From Hericium rajendrae (taxonomy: Eukaryota; Basidiomycota; Agaricomycetes; Russulales; Hericiaceae), in contig CM065889.1 of the NCBI GenBank assembly GCA_033439255.1, forward strand, positions 1,178,001 to 1,242,000: a DNA stretch of 64,000 bases. The letters run 5' to 3'. Both the position numbers and the translations under genes were made by a program. Below are positions 49,401-59,899 of this stretch, in pieces (position 1 is the stretch's first letter; every line of letters starts with the position of its first letter). The notes under the pieces were generated by a model. The model worked only from the letters and a program-made list of their open reading frames with translations. It was not told the origin of the DNA and searched no databases.

Positions 49401-50869
49401 GATAAAGAAATATGGATTAGTAGATCTCAGATTCCCATCCTACCTAACTTTCAATGACAGACTATGCTTCTCAAGGAAGAACACGACCATTCAATGTTGT
49501 TGATATTCAAAATTGTAAGGACCAAAGAGGAGTCTATACTGCTCTCTCACGAAGCTCAAGTATTGCCGGAACAGCTATTCTTCAGCAATTTAATACTGAT
49601 AAAATTAAAGGAAGACTGCCTGGATATCTAAGATCAGAATTTAGAGAGCTTGAGCTATTAGATGAAATAACTTGTCTTCAATATTACAAGAAACTTCCTG
49701 CAATCATTGATGCTCCTACTAGAGCAGCTCGCATCCAGCAGTATCAAATGTGGAAAGGAGTTGATTATGTCCCACCAAATATGCCTGTTCCACTCAAATG
49801 GACAAAATCAGATCCTTTTGAACTTGTTCATAACACAAAGAATGCAGAATGGACAATTTTAGTCAAACAAAAGACTGATACAATTAATAAAAATAGTATA
49901 GAGGAGCCTGATAATCTTAAGAAAAGAAAGCTTGTAACATTTGAAGAGAAGCCAGATAGCTTTGATACAGCAAATGGAACAAAAGCATTAGATCAGGTTA
50001 GTAAAGAAGCTGCTGATAAAAGAAAGATAAAAAAACAAAAAACAAGTGGTACTTCAAAGGTAAAAGTTTCTTCTCCTATTGGATTGAAATGGTGTGGTCA
50101 AACTTGGAGCTGTGCATATGATACATTGTTTACCATCCTTTATCATATTTTTAGGACAAAAAAAGATCTTTGGGAAGATCACTTAGCAAATTTGAACAAT
50201 TACTGTAGTACATTGAATAATGAATGGACTCACTTGGAACATTCTGACTTTGAGTTAATAAGAAAAAATGTTAGAGCTTTGCTCACACAATTTGATCCTA
50301 TCAAATTTCCTAATACACAAGGAGTGGGAACTGATATCAGAGAGTTAACCTCTGTTATACTTGCATGTCAAACAGATGTAGGATATGTAGAAGACAATTG
50401 TACATCTTGTGAGTATTCTCTGACTGAAAATGTTCATAATCTTGTATGGCATATTCCTAGCTTGTCTGCAGACTCAAATACTGCTAGTGAATTAGGAAAA
50501 ATTATGAATGGAATTAGTATGAAAAAATGCCCTCAGTGCAATAGTGCACTTCATACTACTACTGTTTTTACCAACAACAGTCCACCATTGATAGCTATAG
50601 AAGTGGACTATCATAATATAAAAATAAATCACTCATTTACCATGAAGCATCACACAAATAATGAAAAGACATCATTCAAACTGGTGGCTATAGTGTATTT
50701 TGGAGATGTTCATTTTACTGCAAGAATTATTGACAAAGGAAAAAGGATCTGGTACTATGATGGAGTAACTACTGGTAGACAATGTGAGTTTGAAGGTATG
50801 CTGTCAGGTTTTGATAATTTGCATTATGCAAAAGAGCGAGAAGCAAGTTTACTTATTTATGCACCTTAA
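43432..50869 (+). pseudogene. Helitron Rep-helicase with C-terminal cysteine-peptidase-like domain, frameshifted
   Basis: A leader frame (43,432-44,196) carries a SAP-like KLPKRTIINVCHQHKI segment. The main frame (44,150-47,467) has the Helitron N domain, HUH motif LHLHTMIW (about 45,860) and two catalytic-type tyrosines in YITDYITK (46,503-46,526). Pif1 helicase motifs follow: GMAGTGKS (48,222), FLDEVSMVD, GDFAQLPP, LRQNMRQ, and YASQGR with YTALSRSSS. The C-terminal part (50,060-50,869) has GLKWCGQTWSCAYD, two CxxC pairs, HFTARIID and WYYDG, suggesting a ubiquitin-hydrolase-like Cys-His-Asp fold. The frame breaks near 44,175 (A8 run), 47,430, 48,215 (G run inside Walker A), 48,450, 48,940 (twice) and 49,455. 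No nonsense substitutions are seen between breaks. Helitrons move by rolling-circle replication. Confidence 0.88.
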
Positions 50870-50886
50870 TGACTAAATAATTAAAT

Positions 50887-51005
50887 AAAAAAGGAATCGT
50901 CTTGCCGTGCGAAGCATCGGCCCTCTCCCCCCAAGTAGTAATGATTTCTCACATCTTGAAGTAAGGTTGTAGGTTCAATTCTGACAATTGTCATTCTTGT
51001 GATTT
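50887..51005. mobile_element. LTR relic next to a tRNA-like SINE fragment
   Basis: GGAATCGTCTTGCCGTGC followed by GAGCATCGGCCCTCT-like sequence matches 52,303-52,345 in the chromovirus LTR. It is joined to ATTTCTCACATCTTGAAG and GGTTGTAGGTTCAATTC, which match the SINE-like element at 25,995-26,048. Two mobile fragments abut directly after the Helitron. Confidence 0.55.
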
Positions 51006-51660
51006 TAAATGTTTCTTAGAGATATCAGTCTACTAAATCAAATTCAATTAGTGTTAAACTATATGCATATGTAAATTAATGCTAGTCTTATTGAAACTGA
51101 AAGGTTTTAGTATAAGAAAGTGCAAACTTGTTGAGATAACAGATAAGCATATTTAATAGGGTATTCTGCACCTTGTTATTGATGTAAGTGTATGGGATGT
51201 ATGATAACATGATAAAGGCAAATTCTACCTCCTCAGAACATTTTTTTCCATGAGAATAGGTTCAGAAATGACTGAGATATGAGCAAATCACTTCAAAAGA
51301 TACCTTTGAGGAGAAGATCATAGTGATTGCATCATAGTGGCGCAACGAGTGGTGCTATTTACACGATAAAGATACCGTTGGAAAGATGTGATTCATACCT
51401 TTCCAATGGTATATTTTACAAGATGATCGGATATGTATTGAGAAAACATGGTGGCAATTACTGAAGGGTTGGTGTTAGAGGTAGAGGCAAAGTTGTTGAG
51501 GCCATATCTTCTTATCGACTCATCCAATTGTAATGTACCTAGCATCGTTGGAAAGGTATAATAAAGAGCTTTTTGACGCGATCAAGGGACCGATGATATC
51601 TCCAGTACTTAAGGAGGTACACTCAAATTATCACAAAACCTCCTATTTGACTATTTTCAA
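51006..51660. other. No gene seen
   Basis: AT-rich intergenic DNA between SINE fragment and palindrome A2. Phrases such as CGTTGGAAAG recur at 51,379 and 51,546 but no structure is clear. Confidence 0.35.
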
Positions 51661-51668
51661 GGTTTTAC

Positions 51669-51760
51669 ATAATCCACAGCATGGGCAAAATGACATACTC
51701 CCATCCCATGACATCATGAGGGGGACGGGAGTACGTCATTTTGCCCATGCTGTGGATTAC
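51669..51760. repeat. Palindromic MITE-like element A2
   Basis: Arms ATCCACAGCATGGGCAAAAT... pair with their complement over about 34 bp; the spacer holds TCCCATGACATCATGAGGGG. It is the inverted counterpart of A1 (32,870-32,951). Confidence 0.82.
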
Positions 51761-52077
51761 ATAAGCAAATTATAAGCAGGAAAAAATCGAAAAAATCATT
51801 CAAGTCTAGGGGCAAATCATCAAATCATCTGAGAATAGGCACATACTGAGTAGCATAAAAAATCAGTGAAAATCGTGTTTATATGGCCATTGATATTACT
51901 ATTCAGAAACATTTGAGTTTATGTTTATAGCTACAGAATTGACAGAGATATAGCCAAATTACTGATTCAGACCCCTAGAAGGCAAAAATAAAATCAATCT
52001 AGGCAACATACAACAATTGACAGACTTTTGAAGACCACACTTATGTACTTCATAAATGTAAACACAATTTTTGAGAA

Positions 52078-52123
52078 GTCACATGCAACAGCGAGCCTGA
52101 CTGGGCTCGCTGTTGCATGTGAC
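52078..52123. repeat. Perfect 20-bp-stem hairpin B2
   Basis: GTCACATGCAACAGCGAGCC and its exact complement flank a 6-nt loop. It shares the GACAGCGAGCC-type stem core and loop start with B1 at 31,483-31,530. Confidence 0.82.
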
Positions 52124-52139
52124 CATTATTTTGTTATTG

Positions 52140-52363
52140 GTTCAACTCTTGCTGATAACAAAGTTTAAAAATAAGAGATAAGTGTAAAACAATATACTTT
52201 GAAGATGGAGATCTTTGCAGCATTACAATACTAGTATATTCAATTCTCTGTTATCTTATTAATTCTGTGAGAATAACACTACAAAGTTAGAACAATTCAA
52301 AAGGAATCGTATTGTCGTGCAGAGCATCGGCCCTCTTCCCCCAAGTGGAGTGATCCGTGACAT
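52140..52363 (-). repeat. 3' LTR (partial definition) of the chromovirus
   Basis: On the minus strand TGATGTCACGGATCACTCC begins at 52,363 directly after a polypurine tract AGAGAGGGGG, the usual start of fungal chromovirus LTRs. The far end cannot be fixed because the 5' LTR is missing; 52,140 is only an approximate limit. Confidence 0.6.
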
Positions 52364-53080
52364 CACCCCCTCTCTAAGATGCACTTTCACCTGGAGTGCA
52401 TGATGAGCATGGATGGAGTTGAGGTAGATGAGTCCACGAAGATTGGGAGCCTTGAGTGCATGCAGGTGGCAGATGTAGAAGTCGGTGATTGCACCATGGG
52501 CATTGGAAAGGGAGGTACATGAAAGCCACTGATTTTCTGAATCAGAGTAGCCTTCCCATTTGACGAGATATTCAATGCTGTGTTTGTTCCGGGTGAGATG
52601 AGCATTGAGGACAGACTCAACTTCATATTCTTCCTCGCCCTCCACAAGGTCAGGTGGTGGTGCAGGGAAGTTGGGACCATGAGCATCAGTTTCCTTGTAA
52701 GGGGACAACAGGGATGTGTGGAACACCAGGTGGATATGCCAGGTGTGTGGTAGCTTCAGTCGATAAGAGACTGGGCCCAGGACATCAGTGATTTCGAAAG
52801 GTCCCAGGTGTCGATCAGCAAGCTTAGCTTTGGGTCGTGTGGTTTTGATGTTCTTGCCATTGAGCCAGACCTTGTCACCAACCTGGAAGTGGATGGTGTG
52901 GTGCATATGGTCCTGACTGTTGTGCTTCATGAGATCAGCAGCTGTTTGAAGGCTGGCCTGGACCTCAGTGCGAAGTTGTTCAAGATGATGGAAACGATCC
53001 TCGACGGCGGGTGTAGACGATGTGGGGTTGACAGTGGGGATGGCAGTGGGAATATAGCCAAGGAGCATTTCAAATGGAGC
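52364..53080 (-). pseudogene. Chromovirus integrase C-terminus and chromodomain
   Basis: After the in-frame TGA at 53,083-53,081 the same pol frame continues with the integrase C-terminal beta-barrel (VGDKVWLNGKNIKT...AKLADRHLGPFEI). A chromodomain follows (EEEYEVESVLNAHLTR, YLVKWEGY, ENQWLSCTSL). Chromodomains steer integration towards particular chromatin, and this one places the element among the chromoviruses of Ty3/gypsy. The frame then runs through the polypurine tract into the LTR. Confidence 0.85.
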
Positions 53081-55255
53081 TCAGTTAGTGGCACTGTGGA
53101 TACAGTGGTTGTGCGAGAACTCAGCGTAAGGGAGCCATTGGACCCAATCATCCTGACGGTAGTTGCAGAAGGTGCGAAGGAACTGCTCAAGTTCTTGATT
53201 GATGCATTCTGACTCGCCGTCAGTCTGTGGATGATAGGCAGTGCTGTGGGAAGACTTGATGCCAAGTTTGTCAAAGACGCCACACATGACTTTGCCTGCA
53301 TACTGTGGGCCGCGGTCAGAGATGAGGCATTCCCAGAGGCCGTAGTTTCGATAAATCCTGTCAAAAAGGATGTCGACTGTGCTATTACTAATAATGGTCT
53401 CTTTACAAGGAGTGAAGGAGACGTGCTTTGTAGAACGGTTGATGATCACATTGATGGAGTCATAGCCTTGGCATTCTGGGAGTTTGACGATGAAGTCCGA
53501 GGTAATGTCTTGAAAAGGACGGGTAGGAATGGCATTGGGAATTGTTTCAACATGAGGGTGGTGATTTTGAACCTTGGTGGCCTGGCAGGTAGCACAGCCA
53601 TCAACATAATCCCGAACAAAGACAGACATACCGGGCCACCAGTAGTTGTGACTGAGGAGCTCGTAGGTCTTGTAGCATCCTGGGTGACCAGCCATGGGGG
53701 TGTCATGATGCAGCTTGATGATGTCCCGATGAAGGTCCTTGTCAGCAGGGATGTAGACTTTGCCACGAAAGAGGATGAGACCATCCTTGTAGTTCCATTC
53801 TTGGAGGTTCTTGATGAGGGATTGAGGACCGTTGTTCAGGATCACATCAAGGGCTTGAACGACCTCAATGTCCTTGGTCTTGGCATTGTGAATGTGTTGG
53901 CAAAGATCAGCATTGCCAATGGACTTGACAGCAGCTGGACGTGTAGCATGGATCTGGAAGTACTTGGGGTCGAGGAGGACACAATCTGAGTTGTCATCAT
54001 CCACCCCCTCTCTATGGTCAGGTCGTCTCGACATGGCATCTGGCCGGTGATGAATACCGGGTTTGTGGATCAAGGTGAAGTCGAAACGAGTGAGGAAGAG
54101 AGCCCAGCGAGCCTGATGACAACTCAGCTTTTGGGCAGACTTGAAGTATTCCAGGTTCTTATGGTCGGTCCAGATCTCCACAGTATGGGGAGAACCTTCC
54201 AGGTAGTGGCACCAGGCTTCGAGGGCACGGATGATGGCCAGGAGTTCCTTGTCATAGATGTCGTAGTTGCATTCAGGGGCGGTGAAGGCCTTGGAGATGT
54301 AAGCAACAGGGTGCCATTGCTCATCCTCCCCGCGCTGGGATAGGATACCTCCTGTGCCATAGTCTGAGGCATCGACCTCAACCAGGTAGGGTTTGGATGG
54401 GTCAGGCATGATAAGGACTGGGGATGAGGTGAACACAACTTGAAGAGCCTCAAAGGCATGTTGACATTCAGCAGACCAGGCCCAAGGATGGTCTTTCTTG
54501 GTAAGGTCGAACATGGGGCGGGCGACTTTGGAGAAGTCCTGGATGAAATGCCGATAGAAATTTCCAAAGCCAACAAAGGACTGGACGTCCTTGACGTTAC
54601 GGGGAGCAGGCCACTCAGTGATGCCTGCAACCTTGACGGGGTCCATGGTGAGCGTGTTATGGGAGACAATGAGACTGAGGAACTCAACTGAGGACTGCTC
54701 AAATGAGCACTTCTCTGGTTTGAGGAAAAGGTCGTTGTCCTGGAGGCATTGGAGGACCTTGCGCACAAGGTCGTGATGTTCTTCGAGGGTTTCAGTAAAA
54801 ATGAGGATATCATCCATGTAAATGATGACTTTGCCCGTGTCAATGAGATCCTTGAAAAGTTCATTCATCATTCCTTGGAACATGGCAGGGGAGTTCGTAA
54901 GGCCAAAGAACATCACCAGGGGTTCAAAGAGACCACAGTTGGTCTTGAAGGCAGCTTTCCATTCATTGCCCTCTTTGATGCGAACATTGTTGTAACCCCA
55001 GCGAACATCCATCTTGGAGAAGACTTTGGCACCCTTGAGCTTGTCGACAAGTTCAGAGATGAGGGGCAGGGGATATTCATTCTTGATGGTGCCTATGTTG
55101 AGGGTACAATAGTCCTGGACAGGGCATAGTTTGCCATCTTTTTTCTTGATAAAGAAGAAGGGACTCGCCATAGGGGATTTAGAAGAACAGATGTAGCCTT
55201 TCTTGACCTGGTCATCAAGGAATGAATTGAGGTCCTTCTGCTCAGTAGGAGTCAT
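53081..55255 (-). pseudogene. Ty3/gypsy pol: reverse transcriptase, RNase H, integrase
   Basis: A 724-codon open stretch. RT carries YMDDIL (about 54,820), preceded by FFGLTNSPAMFQ. The RNase H domain shows LVEVDASDYGTG and DKELLAI and ends with the HKPGIHHRPDAMSRR tether. Integrase has a zinc-binding HH...CATC pattern, then DITSDF, SDRGPQY and an E in ECINQELEQ. The reverse transcriptase copies element RNA to DNA and the integrase inserts it. The frame ends at TGA (53,083) where homologues continue. Upstream the pol frame is also broken by TAG near 55,375 and TGA near 55,588, so the element is defective. Confidence 0.92.
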
Positions 55256-55585
55256 GGGATAGACCTTGCAGGAGCAGGGTTCAAAACCATCTTTCAGGTC
55301 AATGGCATGATCCCAAGGGCGACATTTGGGGAGGCGATGGGAGGATTCCTCGTCGAAGACAGGTTGGAAATCCTAATACTGAGGGGGAACCATCTCAGCA
55401 AAGGACTTCTCTGCAACATGAGTGGCCACACGCTCAGCCAGTTTCTGAGCATTGGTGAAAAAGTGACAGATACGGATGGTGTGTTGGTAGTTGGGGTCAT
55501 TGTCTGGTGGGGGTGGTGTGTCCCAGTCAGGGAGAACACCAGCTAGGTGAAGGCCCTCTTCAACCCAGTTGTCATTGACGTTAGG

Positions 55586-56365
55586 TCATGGGTCATCATC
55601 CTTGGTGAATAGACATGCAGGGACTTTGGACAGGTGGATGCAGCGAAGGCGGACACCTTGGACTTGGTGAGCAGGGATCATGTATTTGGAAAGTGGAGCA
55701 GCGACAAATGGCAGGGGTAGTGGGAGCAATGGAGGAGGGCAAGGTGGGGGGAGCAGTACAGCAGCAGCACTGAGGACTGGTGGACGAGGGGCTGACTGGC
55801 AGCGTTCAGTGCGAGTGGACAGGTTCTTGACCGGGGGTTTATTCAGAGTGCAAGAGGGAGGGCAGCGAGTCATGTCCACATGATGAGAGACCCAATCAAT
55901 TTCAGGGTTGTGCTCCTGTAACCAATCAGTCCCAAGGATAATGTTGTAGTCACCAATGTCAACGAGATAGAACTCAGCTGTCTTCTCATGGAAGGACATC
56001 GAGTCCTTGGCATAAATGCAGATGTTCTGGTTGACTGAATAGCAGACCCAGCCCATGATGTTTTTGGAGTTGTCCATGTTGTGAACGGGAAAGGGTTTAG
56101 GGAGTTTCTTGAGGGGAAACTGGTGTTTATTGGCAAACTCGGGGTGCATAATGATGCCTTCTGCATCACTATCGAGAAGTGCCTCAGTGTCGATTTGTTT
56201 CTTGATCGGGGCAGTGATAATCTTGGCCTGGAGCGTAATGGACGGTGTCTGACGGTTGGGTGTGATAGCAGACATGTGCAAAGATGATGGATGTGATTGC
56301 TCACAGGGGTTGGATAGTACAGAGAAGTGATTCGATGGATCAAAGAAATGTTTCTTGCCACCCAC
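55586..56365 (-). pseudogene. Ty3/gypsy aspartic protease region
   Basis: The retropepsin-like core shows DTEALLDSDAEGIIMHPEFA, where the family active site is D-S/T-G-A; here the glycine is replaced by aspartate, which should inactivate the enzyme. The second landmark YNIILGTDWL is intact. A Pro/Leu-rich linker follows to the reverse transcriptase. In working elements this enzyme processes Gag-Pol. Confidence 0.78.
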
Positions 56366-56379
56366 AGATGATGTGACCG

Positions 56380-57779
56380 GGGGGCGCTTTAAAAACCCTC
56401 AACCATATCCTTTAATGCAGCCTTCGCCTCTTCCCTCTCTTCCTCGCTCAAGTCCTTCAACTGCGACGATAAGTCAGCGATAGACCTGTTGATGGCGGGA
56501 ACAGCGAGGGCAGTGGCTGCATCTTCTGGAGCTACTCCCGGGGCAGAGCCAGTTTCTAGCGCTCAGACACAAGGGATTGGGGCATGGGGGTTGGAGTCAG
56601 CATTGAGGGGGCAGTCGCGAAAGCCATGGCCCTTCTGGCAGCAGCGGAAGCAACTGCCCTCATGCCTGAGGTGCTCACAGTCAGGCTCCGAGAGTTTGGG
56701 CAGTTGGGCACCTGTAGCAGCAACTGTGCAGGATCGGCCAGTAGATGTGAACTGAGGGGAGCGAGTGCTCACCAGGGTGTGCCCAGTTGTAGGGTGGGGA
56801 CTCTGGAACTGGGTGCGCATGAGGTAGGCAGCATTCCTGTCACGGGCCCTCGCCTTTCACTCAGCCAGGGTGATGGGCATGGGGTAGCTGTACTGGCAAT
56901 CATCCCACAGGGTGCTGTTGAGGCCATGCAGGAACCAGTCAATCAGGGCCACATCGTTGTAGCCGGTGCGAGGAGCGAAGGACTCGAACTCAGTGATGTA
57001 GTCGACTACTGGGCGTGTACCCATCTGGAGGGTCTGGATGGCATGGGAGGCATCCTTGGAGTCGTCAAGGGGGGAGAAATCCAAATTGAAGCAAGTTCGA
57101 AGGGCAGCGAGGTCAGCATAGCGAGGGACATGGGCTGGAGATGTATTTGCAGCCACGAGGTCGTCATCCTCAAGGATCTCCTCGACATGCTGGGTGGCCC
57201 ACTGGCCGGCAATAGGGCCCTGGCAGAGGTCGAGGAAGAGGGAGATCTGGGCGGTATCATCTTTATACCAAACAGAGTTGGCACGAAGGAATAAGTGAAT
57301 ACGCAACTGGAACTCCTTGGACTTGGAACGATCTCCCTCAAAGGGAGCAGGTTTGATGCCGATCTCGGGGTTGGACATGTCGTCGGTCGGCTGAACAGGG
57401 GGAGCTGGGGTGATGATCAGTTTGACATTGACGGTGGATGTGGATGTAACAGTGGTGACAGGTGGAGTGGGTGAGGGGACTGGGGGCAACTCGCTCTTGC
57501 TTGCGTGCTTCTACGACTTGGTGAGAGAGAGCGAGTTCAGGTTCAGTGATGAAAACACTACTGGCCTGCCAAAACCACTGATCTCTTCCTTCTACTAGGT
57601 TTGGTCTCCAGCCAACGACTAGGCGTTGAGAGTTGGAACAGTATGTGTAGTACTTCCTGGTAATGGCGTTGAAGATGATACCTGTTGGTACAAAGAGGGG
57701 TTCGGTGCATGTGGGAGGGGAGTCGATACTAGGAGAAGCAATGGTGGGAAGCGGTGGAGTGGCTGGGTGTAGGCGGTGG
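56380..57779 (-). pseudogene. Ty3/gypsy gag with CCHC zinc knuckle, frameshifted, 5' end lost
   Basis: The open piece 57,489-56,857 encodes the gag capsid-like core (PFEGDRSKSKEFQLRIHLFL, VDYITEFESFA). A frameshift near 56,850 leads to a frame ending in CFRCCQKGHGFRDC (about 56,655-56,610), a C-x2-C-x4-H-x4-C knuckle. In another frame upstream, coding-like sequence (FNAITRKYYTYCSNSQRL) extends back to 57,779, where a copia LTR begins. The 5' LTR, primer site and gag start are therefore missing or displaced. Confidence 0.75.
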
Positions 57780-58160
57780 TGTTAAGCTATAGACGTCGGG
57801 GACCTAAGAATAAACGCACAGCATTCTCAGTGCCTGAAATAAGTCACTGATTATCATTCAGGCTGTACCTAAGAATAAACATGCAGCATTCTAGGTACAG
57901 TATATGAGTACGACGTCTGTTAATTAAAGAAGCTTGATGGCTCACCTCAGTGCCTGAAATAAGTCACTGAGGGGAGCCGATCGTGTCCCGCACTGACAAC
58001 ACCAGTGCGAGGGGCTGAGGGAACTGTACAGTACATTATGTAATTGGTCTGGGGCTTCAGGCCTGTAATCTAATCAATCACAGACACATTAGATAAGATA
58101 AGAGAGAAATGGCACTTTATCGTGCTTTAGCTGAACAGGCGTTTGACCCAAACATAACAC
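57780..58160 (-). repeat. Ty1/copia 3' LTR
   Basis: On the minus strand TGTTATGTTTGGGTCAAACG begins at about 58,160 after polypurine tract TTTGAGGGGGTG and ends AGCTTAACA at 57,780. Internal direct repeats of AGTGACTTATTTCAGGCACT (two copies) and TTATTCTTAGGT are visible. It lies against chromovirus gag sequence, so this junction is an insertion or rearrangement point. Confidence 0.8.
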
Positions 58161-58166
58161 ACCCCC

Positions 58167-58695
58167 TCAAACCACGTTGAGCCTAAGCCCAATCAATTCC
58201 CTCATCTTCTCCATCTTCAGCCAGCTGAGCGGCTTCGTGAGTATGTCCGCGGCCATGTTCACCATGGGGCAGTAGACCAGGTCGAGCTCACCGCGCTCCA
58301 ACACGTCGCAGATAAAATGGAACTGGATCACGATATGTTTTGTTCGCGAATGGAACATATTGTCCTGGGCCAGTGTGATCGCTGACTGATTGTCGGCGTG
58401 GAGTGTTGTCGGCAAGTCAAATGGGGTTAGCATCTCACCAAGGTACGTGTGCATCCATAGTACCTCCTTAGTGGCATGTATCATGGCAACATACTCTGCT
58501 TCGGTACTTGACAGCGCGACGATGGACTGCTTCTTGGCAGACCATGACACGGCACCTCCGTTGACCAGGAACACGTATCCCGAGATTGAGTGCCGGTGAT
58601 CATTTGATCCCCAGTCCACGTCCGTGTAACCTTCGAAGCTCGTCTTGCCAGCACCCCCATAGGTAAGCCATTCCTCCTTCGTGCTCTTGAGGTGC
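58167..58695 (-). pseudogene. Ty1/copia RNase H (3' half of split pol)
   Basis: Copia RNase H landmarks: YTDVDWGSNDHRHSISGYVF, SSTEAEYVAMIHATKE, LHADNQSAI, RTKHI and the closing MVNMAADILTKPLS. The stop codon lies next to the polypurine tract and LTR. The MITE at 58,696-59,274 separates it from the reverse transcriptase, and the apparent first residues of the open frame come from the MITE. Confidence 0.9.
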
Positions 58696-59274
58696 ATCAG
58701 GAAGGTTGACAACTTTCTGATTGACCTGATAATTTCTAACCCTACTGATAGCTTCTGATTGACCTGATCCACCTGAAAGCAATCTTAACAGGCAAATATC
58801 TGATCAAACTTTTACATTTAAGTAAAGACATTTATTGTCAGATATATAAGTTTGTAATCTCTAACTAATAGATATAACAAAATCTCTGATATCTGAAATT
58901 TTCTAAATCTGAGAGTGTCTGATCTGAGAATTTTTTCAAATCTGGAGGTCAAATATCTGAAAATTATCTGCAACTGTCTGAGAGCATCTGATGGTGTCTG
59001 ACACTGTCTGATCCATCTGACTGATATTTGACCTCCAGATTTGAAATCAGACACTCTCAGATTTTCAAAAATTTCAGATATCAAAGATTTTGATATATCT
59101 ATTAGTTAGAGATTAAAAACTTATATATCTGACAATAAATGTCTTTTCTTGAATGTAAAAGTCTGATCAGATATTTGCTTCTCAAGATTGCTTTCAGGTG
59201 GATCAGGTCAATCAGAAGCTGTCAGTAAGGTTAGAAATTGTCAGGTCAATCAGAAAGTTGTCAACCTTCCTGAT
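58696..59274. mobile_element. 579-bp foldback MITE with arms of about 280 bp
   Basis: The terminal inverted repeat starts ATCAGGAAGGTTGACAACTT and the two arms are complementary for nearly their whole length, with an internal palindromic centre near 58,960-59,030. The flanks (GAGGTGCAT and GTAGTGCAT) are an imperfect 9-bp duplication of copia coding sequence, compatible with a Mutator-like mobiliser. CTGAT words link it to 3,030-3,818. It keeps frames open at both edges, so the split copia frames each read into it. Confidence 0.88.
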
Positions 59275-59690
59275 GTAGTGCATGACACACTTTGCAGCCT
59301 CCCAGTGCTTGTAGCCCAGGTTCTGCATAAACTGTGAGAGTGCGGTAACCGAGTACGCGATGTCGGGATGAGTCCCGAGCACCGTGTACATCAAAGATCT
59401 GATCGCTTCTCGGTAGGGCACATTCCTCATGTCTTCGTATTCACGTGATGTCAATGGTGATTGGCTGATGGTAAGTGGGAATGATGGATCAAAGGGCATA
59501 GTCAGCGGCCTCGCATCTTGGAGATTGAAGCGCGACAGTATGGTGTCGATGTACGTGTGTTGCGACATCGATATAGTGCACCCCCCACAGTCGCGTTGAA
59601 TCTTGATGCTGAGGAGCCAGTTTATTTCGCCGAGGTCGATCATCTCGAAATGCTCAGTGAAGGCCATTTTGATGCATGTCATTTCGCACC
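59275..59690 (-). pseudogene. Ty1/copia reverse transcriptase C-terminus (5' part of split pol)
   Basis: DLGEINWLLSIKIQRD, TYIDTILSRFNLQDA, VPYREAIRSLMYTVLGTHPD and AKCVMHYI are the canonical C-terminal landmarks of copia reverse transcriptase. Similarity stops near 59,690, so integrase, gag and the 5' LTR are absent. Confidence 0.88.
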
Positions 59691-59754
59691 ACTAGTTCCC
59701 ACTCTTTTCACAATGTAGTGATAATTATCGTATGACCTTAGTGTATATCTTCAC

Positions 59755-59895
59755 TATTTTCAAGCAGCCTGTCTACTTTGATTTTGACAGCCTGTCTAAT
59801 CGCACTTTGACAGCCTGTCAATTCTCGATAAACAGCCTGTCTCGCACTTTTCAACAAGCTTGTCAAAATTTGACAAGCACTCACCTGGCCGGGTG
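59755..59895. repeat. Spaced CAGCCTGTC motifs
   Basis: GCAGCCTGTC, ACAGCCTGTC, ACAGCCTGTC and ACAGCCTGTC occur at about 59,765, 59,790, 59,811 and 59,833, followed by two CTTGTCAAAATTTGACAAG-like inverted words near 59,860. The regular spacing of 21-25 bp resembles a protein-binding array. Confidence 0.5.
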
Positions 59896-59899
59896 GGGA

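Noticed and set aside
53231-53989. Plus-strand 252-codon frame
   Set aside because: Antisense to integrase coding sequence of the chromovirus; no independent evidence.
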